Below are positions 27,100 through 36,537 of a stretch of DNA of 52,952 nucleotides, piece after piece (positions within the stretch are counted from its first letter, which is position 1; each line of letters starts with the position of its first letter). Below the pieces are notes generated by a model that worked only from the letters and a program-made list of their open reading frames with translations, did no database searches and had not been told where the DNA came from. The DNA lies in contig NZ_MOLY01000021.1 in the NCBI RefSeq assembly GCF_001956315.1, forward strand, positions 1-52,952, given 5' to 3'. The stretch comes from Sphingomonas montana (lineage in GTDB: Bacteria > Pseudomonadota > Alphaproteobacteria > Sphingomonadales > Sphingomonadaceae). The translations under genes and the position numbers were made by a program.

Positions 27100-27343
27100 G
27101 TCCGATCGCGGTTCGGGATTTCCAGGACGACCACGCAGCGCCACAGGTTCCGGCAGCGCAGGACATATCCGGGTTGGCGGGGGACGGTGCCGCGCGTAGA
27201 TGGGCCGCGGACGACGGCCGGCGCGCGCACCGCCGACCGCCTCGGCCGTCCGGTCCCGGTGCAGCGGCTCACGGCCGGACCTGCGCGGATGGGTCGACCG
27301 GGGCGACGATTGTTGTGGAGGCTGGAATAGCGACGGACGAGTC

Positions 27344-27883
27344 ATGACGGCCGGGGATGCGCAGGGGATCGAAGCGGTCCTGCTGGCCAATCGCGATCGT
27401 CTGGTGCGCTTCCTGGAAGCACGGGGTGCCGGAGACGCGGCGGAGGATGTCTTCCAGGAACTCTGGATGAAGCTGGCGACCCATCCCACGGGCCCGGTCG
27501 GGCAGCCATTGTCGTACCTGTACCGCGCGGCGAACAACCTGATGCTCGACAGATACCGGTCGTTACGGCAGGCGGCGCTGCGGGATCACGCGTGGGCGGA
27601 CCCGGATGGCGCGCAGGACCGCGACGATGCGGCAATCGCGCAATCGCCGGTCACTTCCGTGGAGCGGACATTGATCGCGCGGGAGGAACTGGCGCGGGCG
27701 GACGCGGCGGTGACGGCCCTGGGGCCGCGCGCCGCCACCTGTTTCCGGCGTTTCCGGCTGGACGGGATCAGCCAGAAGGCCATCGCGGCCGAACTGGGGA
27801 TCAGCCTGAGCACGGTCGAGAGCGACCTGCGCAAGGCCTATGGTGCGCTGGTCGAATTGCGGAGACAGATCGATGCGGTGTGA
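27344..27883 (+). CDS. ECF sigma factor, FecI-like
   Basis: A 179-residue group IV sigma factor with only regions 2 and 4. Region 2 covers about 8-75 (VFQELWMKLA, then PLSYLYRAANNLMLDRYRSL, the -10 recognition helices); region 4 covers about 115-170 (LDGISQKAIAAELGISLSTV). FecR and a TonB receptor with an STN domain follow, so it belongs to the cell-surface signalling class, activated when the receptor binds its ligand. The start at 27344 lacks a strong Shine-Dalgarno, which may limit its level. FecR starts 39 bases further on. Confidence 0.88.
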   Translation: MTAGDAQGIEAVLLANRDRLVRFLEARGAGDAAEDVFQELWMKLATHPTGPVGQPLSYLYRAANNLMLDRYRSLRQAALRDHAWADPDGAQDRDDAAIAQSPVTSVERTLIAREELARADAAVTALGPRAATCFRRFRLDGISQKAIAAELGISLSTVESDLRKAYGALVELRRQIDAV

Positions 27884-27922
27884 CATGCCAAGGTCCCGCG
27901 GACATGGCTTCGTCATACCGGT

Positions 27923-28861
27923 ATGGAACCGATGATGGACCAGTCGCGACCGACCCCCGACGCCCAGGCCATCGACTGGGTCATTCGCCAGCGCGATCCC
28001 GCGTTCGACGACTGGGATGCGTTCACCCTGTGGCTGGAGGCGGATACGCGGCATGCCGAGGCGTATGACGTCGCGGCGGTCGCGGACGCGGATGCGGCGG
28101 ACCTGCCCGCGCAGCCCGTGGCGCGGGCTGTAGCCCGGCCGAGCCGCCGGATCTGGCTGGCGGGCGGCGCGGCGGCGGCGGCGGCGCTCGTCGGGATCGT
28201 CGGCTACGGCGCGGTCGACCGGTCGCCCGATCTGGTCCGCGTCGCGACCGCGGCGGGCGAGCGGCGGACGCTGACGCTGGCGGACGGATCGTCGATCGCG
28301 CTGAACGGCGACACCCGCATCGCGATCGACCGGGACCGGCCGCGCTTCGCCGCGCTGGAGCAGGGCGAGGCGATGTTCCGCGTGGTGCACGATCCGGCCG
28401 ATCCGTTCACGGTGACGGTCGGCGGGGCGACCGTGGTGGACGTCGGCACCGTGTTCGACATCGTGCGCGAGGCCGGATCGACGCGGGTCGCGGTGTCCGA
28501 GGGTGCGGTCGTCTATAATCCGGACGCGCAAAACGCCCATGTCGCGGCGGGGCGGCAGTTGCAGGCGGACGATGCCGACGCGACGCCGCGGATCACGGCG
28601 ATCGTCCCAGCGCTCGTCGGTGGCTGGCGGACGGGCCAGCTGGTCTATGACGGGGCGCCGCTCTCGACGGTCGTCGCCGACATCCGCCGGGGGACGGGGA
28701 CGCGGATCACGCTGGCGTCCGGACTGGCGGACCGGCCGTTCCGCGGTGCGTTGCTGACCGGCGGCGACAAGGGCCGGATCGCGGGCGAGCTGGCGGCGCT
28801 GACCGGGTTGCGCGCGACGCGCCGGCAGGACGAATGGCACCTGACGCGCGGGGGACCGTGA
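27923..28861 (+). CDS. FecR-family anti-sigma factor
   Basis: A 312-residue one-pass membrane regulator. The cytoplasmic N-terminus (to about residue 72) carries the DUF4880 pattern, AIDWVIRQRDPAFDDWDAFT then LWLEADTRHAEAYD, which binds the sigma factor. A transmembrane helix covers about 77-97 (IWLAGGAAAAAALVGIVGYG). The periplasmic FecR domain follows (ERRTLTLADGSSIALNGDTR, AVSEGAVV), with a C-terminal STN-like tail that should contact the receptor. The stop overlaps the GTG of the receptor gene (GTGA), so translation is coupled. ATG 27923 is chosen; 27932 and 27935 are alternatives. Confidence 0.9.
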   Translation: MEPMMDQSRPTPDAQAIDWVIRQRDPAFDDWDAFTLWLEADTRHAEAYDVAAVADADAADLPAQPVARAVARPSRRIWLAGGAAAAAALVGIVGYGAVDRSPDLVRVATAAGERRTLTLADGSSIALNGDTRIAIDRDRPRFAALEQGEAMFRVVHDPADPFTVTVGGATVVDVGTVFDIVREAGSTRVAVSEGAVVYNPDAQNAHVAAGRQLQADDADATPRITAIVPALVGGWRTGQLVYDGAPLSTVVADIRRGTGTRITLASGLADRPFRGALLTGGDKGRIAGELAALTGLRATRRQDEWHLTRGGP

Positions 28862-31230
28862 TCGCGGGCCTGCGGTTCCTGATCGTCGGATGCGCCGTCC
28901 TGCTGCCGAACGCGGTCGGGGCGGCGTCGCCGCGCGTGATCGACGTGCCCGCCGGACGGCTGGCGGACGTCACGGCGAGGCTGGGGATGCAGGCGGGAAT
29001 CAGCATCGCAGTCGCCGATCCGGCGCTCTGGCAGGCGCGCGTCGCGCCGGTGCGCGGGCGGATGGCGGCGGGCGCGGCGCTGCGGCGGATGCTGCGCGGT
29101 ACGGGTGCGCAGGCGGTGCAGGTGAGCGCGGACGGATGGCGCATCGTCCGCACGCCGTTACGCGTGGCGCGTCCGATGGCGGCGCGGGCGCCGGTGCGCA
29201 CGCTCGCCCCGCCTGCGCCGCGCGATCCGGCGGTCGATATCGTGGTTACCGCCAGCAAGCGCGACACGCTGCTGTCGCACTATGCCGGGACGGTGCACGT
29301 GCTGGACGGCGGCGATCTGGCGCTGGGCGGGGTGCGCGGCACCGAGGCGATCCTGTCGCGGCTGGCCGGGGTCGCATCGACGCATCTGGGATCGGGACGC
29401 AACAAGCTGTTCATACGCGGCATTGCGGACAGCAGCTTCACCGGTCCGACGCAGGCGACGGTCGGCCAGTATCTCGGCGATATCCGGCTGAGCTACAACG
29501 CGCCCGACCCGGACTTACGGCTGTACGATATCGCGCGGGTGGAGGTGTTGGAGGGGCCGCAGGGTACGCTGTACGGTGCGGGATCGCTGGGCGGGATCAT
29601 CCGCCTGATGCCGAACGCGCCCGATCCGTCCGCGCTGGCGCTGACCATGGCGGGCGGTGTGTCGGCAACGCGGCACGGCGCGCCGGGCGGCGATGTCGGC
29701 GGCATGGCGAACGTGCCGCTGGGCGGCGGCAACGCGCTGCGGCTGGTGGGCTATGCGGTCAGCGACGGCGGCTACATCGACAATCCGCTTCGCGGTACGG
29801 ACGACATCAACCGGACGCGCACCGTGGGCGGGCGCGCGACGCTGCGGATCGCCCCCGGCGACGGCTGGACGGTCGATGCGGGGGGCGTGATCCAGTCCAC
29901 CGACGCCGACGACAGCCAATATGTCGACCGCGGCGCGCCGCCGCTGACGCGCAGCAGCGCGGTGGAACAGGGCGCTGAGGCGCGCTATGCGCTCGGCACG
30001 CTGGTCGTCGCAAAGACGTGGGACGGGCTGCGGTTCCAGTCGTCCAATGCGGTCGCGGGCCACCGGCTGGACGAACTGTTCGACGCCGGCCGCCCGGACG
30101 ATCCGTCGCGGTTGTTCGCGCAGGACAATCGCACGCGGATGATCGCCAGCGAGAACCGCCTGTGGCGGCCGGTCAGGGACGGCTATGGCTGGGTGCTGGG
30201 CGGCAGTTTCCTCGACAACCGGACGCGGTTGAACCGCCGCTTCACATCGCCGTCCGCGCGCGCGCTGCTGACCGGCGTCACCAACCGCATCACCGAATAT
30301 ACGCTGTACGGCGAAGGCAGCGTCGCTGTGCGGCCGTGGCTGACCGCGACCGCGGGTGCGCGCTATTCGCGGGCGCGGCTGAGCGGGGACGGGGAGGATG
30401 TGGCGGAACGCGTCGTCCAGTCGCTGCGCGCGGTGGTGGCGCGGCGGCGCGAGCGTGATCTCCTGCCGTCGTTCGGGATCGTCGCCAACCCGGTGGCCGA
30501 CGTCGCGCTGTTCGCGCGGTACCAGCAGGGGTTCCGGCCGGGCGGACTGTCGATCGAGACGGACCGCGTCCGCCGGTTTCGCAACGACCGGGTGACGACG
30601 GGCGAGGCGGGCGTGCGCTACGGCCAGCCCGGGCGGGGGCGGTTCGATGCGGCGCTGTCGCTGTCGCACAGCCGGTGGCGCAACATCCAGGCGGATTTCA
30701 TGGACGGCGACGGTCTGCCCAGCACGGCCAATATCGGCAACGGGGTCATCACGTCGGTGTCGCTGACCGCGGCGGTGCGCCCGGTCGCGGGGCTGTCGTT
30801 CGACCTGGGCGCGGTGTTCAACCGGAGCCGGGTGACCGAATTGTCGCCCGAACTGCTGGCCGCGTCCGCCACCGAACGGCTGGGTCGGATCCCCAACGTG
30901 GCGCGCCACGCGGTGCGGCTGGGTGCGGACTATGTCGCGGCACTGGCGCCGGACACCGCGCTGCGGCTGTCGGGATGGGCGAACTATGTCGGGCCGTCGC
31001 GGCTGGGGATCGGGCCGGTGCTGGGCGAGCGGCAGGGCGACTATGTCGACACCGGGCTGGTCGCACGGCTGGGCGATGCGCGGCGCGGGCTGTCGATCAC
31101 GGTCACCAACCTGCTGGACGATGTCGGCAACCGGTTCGCGCTGGGCACGCCGTTCGTGACGGGGCGGAACGGTTATCTGACGCCGATGCGGCCGCAGACG
31201 GTGCGGGTCGGGCTGGACATCGCCTATTGA
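28858..31230 (+). CDS. TonB-dependent receptor with N-terminal STN signalling domain
   Basis: A 790-residue FecA-type transducer. A signal peptide ends near VGAAS; the STN domain spans about 22-90 (VIDVPAGRLADVTARLGMQA, then RRMLRGTGAQAVQV). The plug begins at AVDIVVTASKRDTLL and contains VEVLEGPQGTLYGAGSLGGI; the barrel ends in TVRVGLDIAY with the usual aromatic residue. The STN domain should touch FecR in the periplasm and release the sigma factor when ligand binds. The GTG at 28858 overlaps the FecR stop and has GGGGGA before it. VTASKR-type plugs are common in sphingomonad receptors for varied substrates, so iron is not certain. Confidence 0.9.
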   Translation: MIAGLRFLIVGCAVLLPNAVGAASPRVIDVPAGRLADVTARLGMQAGISIAVADPALWQARVAPVRGRMAAGAALRRMLRGTGAQAVQVSADGWRIVRTPLRVARPMAARAPVRTLAPPAPRDPAVDIVVTASKRDTLLSHYAGTVHVLDGGDLALGGVRGTEAILSRLAGVASTHLGSGRNKLFIRGIADSSFTGPTQATVGQYLGDIRLSYNAPDPDLRLYDIARVEVLEGPQGTLYGAGSLGGIIRLMPNAPDPSALALTMAGGVSATRHGAPGGDVGGMANVPLGGGNALRLVGYAVSDGGYIDNPLRGTDDINRTRTVGGRATLRIAPGDGWTVDAGGVIQSTDADDSQYVDRGAPPLTRSSAVEQGAEARYALGTLVVAKTWDGLRFQSSNAVAGHRLDELFDAGRPDDPSRLFAQDNRTRMIASENRLWRPVRDGYGWVLGGSFLDNRTRLNRRFTSPSARALLTGVTNRITEYTLYGEGSVAVRPWLTATAGARYSRARLSGDGEDVAERVVQSLRAVVARRRERDLLPSFGIVANPVADVALFARYQQGFRPGGLSIETDRVRRFRNDRVTTGEAGVRYGQPGRGRFDAALSLSHSRWRNIQADFMDGDGLPSTANIGNGVITSVSLTAAVRPVAGLSFDLGAVFNRSRVTELSPELLAASATERLGRIPNVARHAVRLGADYVAALAPDTALRLSGWANYVGPSRLGIGPVLGERQGDYVDTGLVARLGDARRGLSITVTNLLDDVGNRFALGTPFVTGRNGYLTPMRPQTVRVGLDIAY

Positions 31231-31320
31231 GGCGCGTGCCGATCGCGGGATCGGCGAACCATCAAGGCCGCGTCGTGCCGGCTCCGTCGTGCAACCGAGA
31301 AGACTGCACGAAGGGTTGCC

Positions 31321-34300
31321 ATGCGTATTGATCTGTTCACGTCCACCGCGATCGTCGCGTCCTTCTGCATGGCCGGGTCCGCCGCGGCGCAGACCGCGAT
31401 CGAGACGCGGACCACGACGCCGGTCCGCACATCGACGATCCGGGCCGGGGCGCCCGACGCGATCCGCATCACCACCGCCGGTTCGGTCGTGCCGACGGGC
31501 GGCACCGCGGTCACGGTCGACAGCATTCACGCCGTGGTGAACGAAGGCACGGTCCAGGTCACCGACGCGAACGGCGCGGTCGGCATCGGGGCGGGCCGCG
31601 GCACCGGCGGCGGCATCACCAACCGTGGCAGGATCGTGATCGACGAAGCCTATGTGCCCGTCGATACCGACCGGGACGGCGATCTGGACGGCGGGCTGGC
31701 GCAGGGCAATGGCCGCTTCGGCATCCGCACGGACGGCGCCTATGCAGGCACCGTCGCCAACGCGATCGGCGGGGCGATCACGGTGGAGGGCAACGACAGC
31801 GCCGGGATCTGGCTGGGCGGGCCGCTGACCGGCAATCTGGATCATAGCGGGGGTACGCAGGTGATCGGCGACCGGGCGGTCGGCGTGCGGACCGGCGACG
31901 TCACGGGGAATGTGCGGCTGGCCGGAACGATCGGCGTCGTGGGGCGGGACGCGGTGGCGACGCGGATCGACGGTGCGATCACGGGTGCGCTGGTCGTGCA
32001 GGGCGGGATCGCATCGACCGGCTACCGCAGTACGACCCTGCCCGCCAACCTGACCGCGCTGGACGCAGACGATTTGTTGCAGGGCGGGTCCGCGATGGTG
32101 GTCGCGGGCAATGTCGGCGGGGGCATCGTGTTCGCGGTGCCGCCGGCCAATACCGATCCGGCCGGGACCGACGACGACCGGGACGGCATCGTCGACACGG
32201 CGGAGGGGGCCGCCGCCGTCGCGACCTATGGCGCGGCACCGGCCGTGCTGATCGGCGCGGCCGACCGTGCGGTGGCGATCGGCGCGGTTGCCGGGCGCAC
32301 GGACGGGTTCGGACTGGTGATCGACGGCGCGATCCTCGGCAGCGGGGTCTATGCCGGCGTCGCGGGCAACGGGCTGGTGATCGGTGGCCAAAGTGGGACG
32401 ACGACGATCGCGGGCGGAATGGCGGTGGCCGGCAGCGTGCAGGCGCAGTCGAACGGCGGCGCCGCCACCGCGATCCGGATCGGCAGCGGCGCGACCGTCC
32501 CGCAGATCGCGGTTTCGGGCACGGTCAGCGCCAGCGGCGGCGGCGCGGCGGGTGTCCGGTCCACCGCGATCCTGATCGAACAGGGCGCCGGCGTGCAGAC
32601 GATCCGCGTGACCGGCACCGTGGGCGCGACGGCAAGTGCCACGGACGGCGCGGCGACCGCGATCCGCGACGCGTCCGGCACGGTGTGGTTGGTGGACAAT
32701 AGCGGGACGATCGGCGCGAGCGGGGCGCTGGCGACATCCGACCGGAACGTCGCGATCGACCTGTCGGCCGCGACCGGTGACGTGACGGTGCGGCAATCGG
32801 GTGCGGCCGGCGCGGCGATCGGCGGCGCGATCCTGACGGGAAGCGGGAACGACCGGATCGAGATCGCGACCGGCCGCGTGGTCGGCGCGATCCGGACGGG
32901 CGCGGGGAACGACGCGCTGACGCTGACCGGACCCGCAGTTTACAATGGGGCGGCCGATTTCGGCGGTGGGGCGGACCGCCTGGCGATCGCCGATACCGCG
33001 CAGTACCTGGGCACGCTGACCAACGCGGGCGGACTGGCCGCGACGGTGAATGGCGGGACGCTGCGGCTGACCGCGCCGGCGGCGATCGGGTCGCTGGCGG
33101 TGGCGGGCAAGGGTACGCTGGGCGTGGCGCTGGGCACCGCCACGCTGACCACGCCCGCGCTGGTGGTGGCCGGGACCGCGCGTTTCGAGGCGGGGACCAC
33201 ATTGTCGGTTTCGATCGCCAACGTGTCGGGCGCGATCGGCCGGCATGTCGCGGTGCAGGCCGGGACGCTGACCGGAACGGACGTGCCGACGCTGGCCACG
33301 ACGACGCTGCCGTTCCTGTACCGGGGGATCCTGACGCGTACCGGCAACGCGCTGACCGTCGATATTGCGCGCCGGACCGCGGCGGAACTGGGGCTGAACC
33401 GTCCGCAGACCGCGATCAACGATGCGGCCTATGCCGCGCTGACCGCGGACGCGCGGATCGGCGGCGTGTTCCTGGGCATCGCGGACGGGGCGCTGTACCG
33501 GGCGACGCTGAACCAGATGCTGCCGGACCAGGCGGCGGGCACGTTCGAAATGGTCACGATGGGATCGCGCACCGCCGCGCGGATCATCGCGGACCCGGAC
33601 GGGTATTTCAAGGACCAGGGCCGCTGGGCCTATTGGGTGGCACCCGCCGGATGGCAGTCCAAGGCGCGGAACGGCGCGGACAGCGGGTATGATATCGCGG
33701 GCTGGGGCGTTTCGGGCGGGGCGGAGATCAAGACCGGGATCGGCAATTTCGGCGTGACGCTGGGTTATCTCGACGGGCGCGACAGCACGCCCGGCATCGC
33801 CAACCGCGTCGAGAGCAAGCAGATCGAGGCGGGCGGATACTGGCGGATCATCCAGGGTCGGTTCGCGGCGCACGCGCGCGGATCCTATGCCCGCGTCGAT
33901 TTCGACGGAACCCGCCGGTTCCGCGGCACCACGATCGCGAACGAGGCGGTCGACCGGACCGCGACGAGCAGCTGGAAGGGGGACATGGCCTCGGCCGGGG
34001 CCGGCGCATCCTATGAACTGAACAGCGGGCAGTGGTTCCTGCGCCCGACGGTCGCGGTCGACTATTACCGGCTGGAAGAGGGCGCGCATACGGAGCGGGA
34101 CGCCGGCGGGACCGGTTTCGCGCTGTCCGTGACAGACCGGACGAGCGACGAACTGGCGGTGACGGGCAGCATCGGCGGCGGCGTGGACATCTTCAGCGTG
34201 TCGCGCGATTTCCTGGGGCGAAAGCTGGGCGAGGGCTGGTTCCGGATCGAGGCCGAGGCCGGGCGGCGGGAGATCGTCGGCGGCGGGCTGGGTGTCACGA

Positions 34301-34488
34301 CAGCGCAGTTCGCCGGCGGGCAGAGCTTCACGATCGCGCCGCGCGAACGCGACAGCGGCTGGATCGGCCGGGTGCGTGCGCTGGGCGGATCGGACGCGTT
34401 CCGGCTGGCGGGCGAAGTGGGGGCGGAGGAACGCGAGGGCAGGGCGGCGATGTCCGTGCGCGCCAGCATGCGGATCAGCCTGTTCTGA
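31321..34488 (+). CDS. Autotransporter (type V secretion) outer membrane protein
   Basis: A 1055-residue type Va protein. Signal peptide 1-23 (FCMAGSAAAQ). The passenger, about 25-760, is Gly/Ala/Thr-rich with repeating short beta strands (GSGNDRIEIATGRV, GAGNDALTLTG), as in beta-helical passengers, and has two calcium-loop-like stretches, DTDRDGDLDGG and DDDRDGIVD. The translocation barrel occupies about 770-1055, starting at GRWAYWVAPAGWQSKARNGA and ending in MRISLF. It lies 90 bases downstream of the sigma/FecR/TonB genes on the same strand, so it is probably part of that regulon. The passenger has no catalytic motif, so adhesion or ligand binding is likelier than enzyme activity. GAAGGG precedes the start. 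Confidence 0.88.
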   Translation: MRIDLFTSTAIVASFCMAGSAAAQTAIETRTTTPVRTSTIRAGAPDAIRITTAGSVVPTGGTAVTVDSIHAVVNEGTVQVTDANGAVGIGAGRGTGGGITNRGRIVIDEAYVPVDTDRDGDLDGGLAQGNGRFGIRTDGAYAGTVANAIGGAITVEGNDSAGIWLGGPLTGNLDHSGGTQVIGDRAVGVRTGDVTGNVRLAGTIGVVGRDAVATRIDGAITGALVVQGGIASTGYRSTTLPANLTALDADDLLQGGSAMVVAGNVGGGIVFAVPPANTDPAGTDDDRDGIVDTAEGAAAVATYGAAPAVLIGAADRAVAIGAVAGRTDGFGLVIDGAILGSGVYAGVAGNGLVIGGQSGTTTIAGGMAVAGSVQAQSNGGAATAIRIGSGATVPQIAVSGTVSASGGGAAGVRSTAILIEQGAGVQTIRVTGTVGATASATDGAATAIRDASGTVWLVDNSGTIGASGALATSDRNVAIDLSAATGDVTVRQSGAAGAAIGGAILTGSGNDRIEIATGRVVGAIRTGAGNDALTLTGPAVYNGAADFGGGADRLAIADTAQYLGTLTNAGGLAATVNGGTLRLTAPAAIGSLAVAGKGTLGVALGTATLTTPALVVAGTARFEAGTTLSVSIANVSGAIGRHVAVQAGTLTGTDVPTLATTTLPFLYRGILTRTGNALTVDIARRTAAELGLNRPQTAINDAAYAALTADARIGGVFLGIADGALYRATLNQMLPDQAAGTFEMVTMGSRTAARIIADPDGYFKDQGRWAYWVAPAGWQSKARNGADSGYDIAGWGVSGGAEIKTGIGNFGVTLGYLDGRDSTPGIANRVESKQIEAGGYWRIIQGRFAAHARGSYARVDFDGTRRFRGTTIANEAVDRTATSSWKGDMASAGAGASYELNSGQWFLRPTVAVDYYRLEEGAHTERDAGGTGFALSVTDRTSDELAVTGSIGGGVDIFSVSRDFLGRKLGEGWFRIEAEAGRREIVGGGLGVTTAQFAGGQSFTIAPRERDSGWIGRVRALGGSDAFRLAGEVGAEEREGRAAMSVRASMRISLF

Positions 34489-34716
34489 CTTTCGGGACGT
34501 CGGGGGAAACGGCGCGTCGATGATCGGTAGGGCCGGGGTCGTGCGTGCCATCCTGCCCCGGCCGCACCGGCATGATAGGACATGACGATGTATTGCCTTT
34601 GCGCACACCCCATGTATCGCGCCGTCCGGACGTCGCGTGGCGGCTGACCCACTCCGGGCCGGGCGCGCGGTGGAAGAGGCGACGATGGCATATCGGTTCA
34701 TGGACGATCGGATGGG

Positions 34717-36537
34717 GTGGCGTTGAGCGGGATCACGCGGCGCTCCGTCCTGCGCGGGGCCGGGCTGGGTGCCGGCGCAGCGGCCGTTCCCTGGCTGCCT
34801 GCCTGGGCGCAGCCGGTTTCGGCCGGAATCGTGACGCCGCGGCCGGCATCCTTGCCAACCTTGGCCGGCCCCGACATCGCGTTGCGCGTGGCGCATCAGA
34901 CGATGATGATCGATGGGCGGACGCACCATGCGATCGGCATCAACGGCACGGTGCCCGCCCCGCTGATCCGGCTGCGGCAGGGACAGGACGTGCGGATCGC
35001 GGTGACGAACGCGCTGGCGGAAGAGACGTCCATCCACTGGCACGGGTTGCTGGTGCCGTTCCAGATGGACGGCGTGCCGGGCATCAGCTTTCCCGGCATC
35101 GCGGCGGGGGCGACGTTCGAATATCGGTTCCGGGTCGTGCAGGCCGGGACCTACTGGTATCACAGTCATTCGGGGTTGCAGGAGCAGATGGGCCATTACG
35201 GGCCGGTCGTGATCGATCCGGCGGGGCCGGACCCGATCGTGGCGGACCGCGAGCATGTCATCCTGCTGTCCGATCACAGCGCGCTGCACCCCCATGCGAT
35301 CTTCCGCAAGCTGAAGCAGCAGGGCGGCTATTTCAACTACCAGAAACAGACGCTGGCGGGGTTGCTGGCCGGGCGGGACCAGCCGGCGAAGGACCGCGCG
35401 TCCTGGGGCGGCATGCGGATGGACCCGACCGACGTTTCGGACGTGACGGGATCGACCTACACCTATCTGGTCAACGGGCATGGGCCGGCGGACAACTGGA
35501 CCGCGCTGTTCACGCCCGGCGAACGGGTGCGACTGCGGATCGTCAACGCATCGGCGATGACCAATTTCAACGTGCGGATACCGGGCCTGACGCTGACCAT
35601 CGTGCAGGCGGACGGGCAGAATGTGCGGCCGGTGACGGTGGACGAGTTCCAGATCGCAGTGGCCGAAACCTATGACGTGATCGTGGAGCCGACCGCGGCG
35701 ATCGCCCATACGCTGGTCGCCGAAGCCTGGGACCGGTCCGGCATGGCGCGGGCGACGCTGGCCCCGCGGGCGGGCATGACGGCGGCGGTGCCGGCGCTGC
35801 GCACGCGACCGCTGGCGACGATGACCGACATGGGGATGGGGGGCATGGGCGACATGGCCGGCATGGATCATGGCGCGATGGCCGCCATGTCTGCCGCGCC
35901 CGATGCGTGCCCGCCGGAACATGCCGCGATGGGGCATTGCCAGCTCGCAGGCCAGACCGGCGCGGGCGGGATGCCGGCGATGTCGCATCGGATGCGCGAT
36001 TTCGCCAATGCGCCCGAACTGCCGCGTACGCCGGTGGTCCAAACGATTTCGCCGATGCCGGTCGACCGGACGGGCGCACCGCCGCAGGGGCTGGCCAATG
36101 CCGGGCACCGCGTGCTGGTGTACCGCGATCTGGTCGCGCTGGCCGTGAACCCGGACGTGCGCGCGCCGAGCCGGACGCTGCGCATCCACCTGACCGGCAA
36201 TATGGAACGCTATATGTGGGCGTTCGACGGGGTGAAGCTGAACGCGGTGACCGCGCCCATCCCGTTCCGCGCGGGGGAGCGGGTGCGCGTGACGCTGGTC
36301 AACGACACGATGATGGCGCACCCGATCCACCTGCACGGGCATTTCTTCGAACTGGTGACCGGGCATGGCGACCATGCGCCGCGCAAGCACACGGTGAACG
36401 TGGCCCCGGGCGGCACCGCGACGTTCGACCTGACCGCCGATGCGATCGGCGACTGGGCGTTCCATTGCCACATGCTGTACCATATGCATGCCGGGATGAT
36501 GCAGGTCGTGACCGTGCGGCCGGAGGGCGCGGCGTGA
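34717..36537 (+). CDS. copA: Copper resistance multicopper oxidase, Tat-exported
   Basis: A 606-residue periplasmic oxidase that converts toxic Cu(I) to Cu(II). The N-terminus has a twin-arginine signal (TRRSVLRGAG, ending AWAQP). Three cupredoxin domains carry the copper ligands: SIHWHG and YWYHSHSG in domain 1, HPIHLHGHFFEL and HCHMLYHMHAGMM in domain 3. Between them lies a Met/His-rich linker (MGMGGMGDMAGMDHGAMAAM) and the motif CPPEHAAMGHC (35908-35940), which recurs in the next gene. GTG at 34717 is chosen; TTG at 34723 is an alternative with better spacing to GATGGGG. It overlaps copB by four bases, so the two are coupled. Confidence 0.93.
   Translation: MALSGITRRSVLRGAGLGAGAAAVPWLPAWAQPVSAGIVTPRPASLPTLAGPDIALRVAHQTMMIDGRTHHAIGINGTVPAPLIRLRQGQDVRIAVTNALAEETSIHWHGLLVPFQMDGVPGISFPGIAAGATFEYRFRVVQAGTYWYHSHSGLQEQMGHYGPVVIDPAGPDPIVADREHVILLSDHSALHPHAIFRKLKQQGGYFNYQKQTLAGLLAGRDQPAKDRASWGGMRMDPTDVSDVTGSTYTYLVNGHGPADNWTALFTPGERVRLRIVNASAMTNFNVRIPGLTLTIVQADGQNVRPVTVDEFQIAVAETYDVIVEPTAAIAHTLVAEAWDRSGMARATLAPRAGMTAAVPALRTRPLATMTDMGMGGMGDMAGMDHGAMAAMSAAPDACPPEHAAMGHCQLAGQTGAGGMPAMSHRMRDFANAPELPRTPVVQTISPMPVDRTGAPPQGLANAGHRVLVYRDLVALAVNPDVRAPSRTLRIHLTGNMERYMWAFDGVKLNAVTAPIPFRAGERVRVTLVNDTMMAHPIHLHGHFFELVTGHGDHAPRKHTVNVAPGGTATFDLTADAIGDWAFHCHMLYHMHAGMMQVVTVRPEGAA

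Noticed and set aside
27100-27343. Possible small gene or RNA between the UBP finger and the sigma factor
   Set aside because: No open frame with a ribosome binding site and no convincing stem structure.
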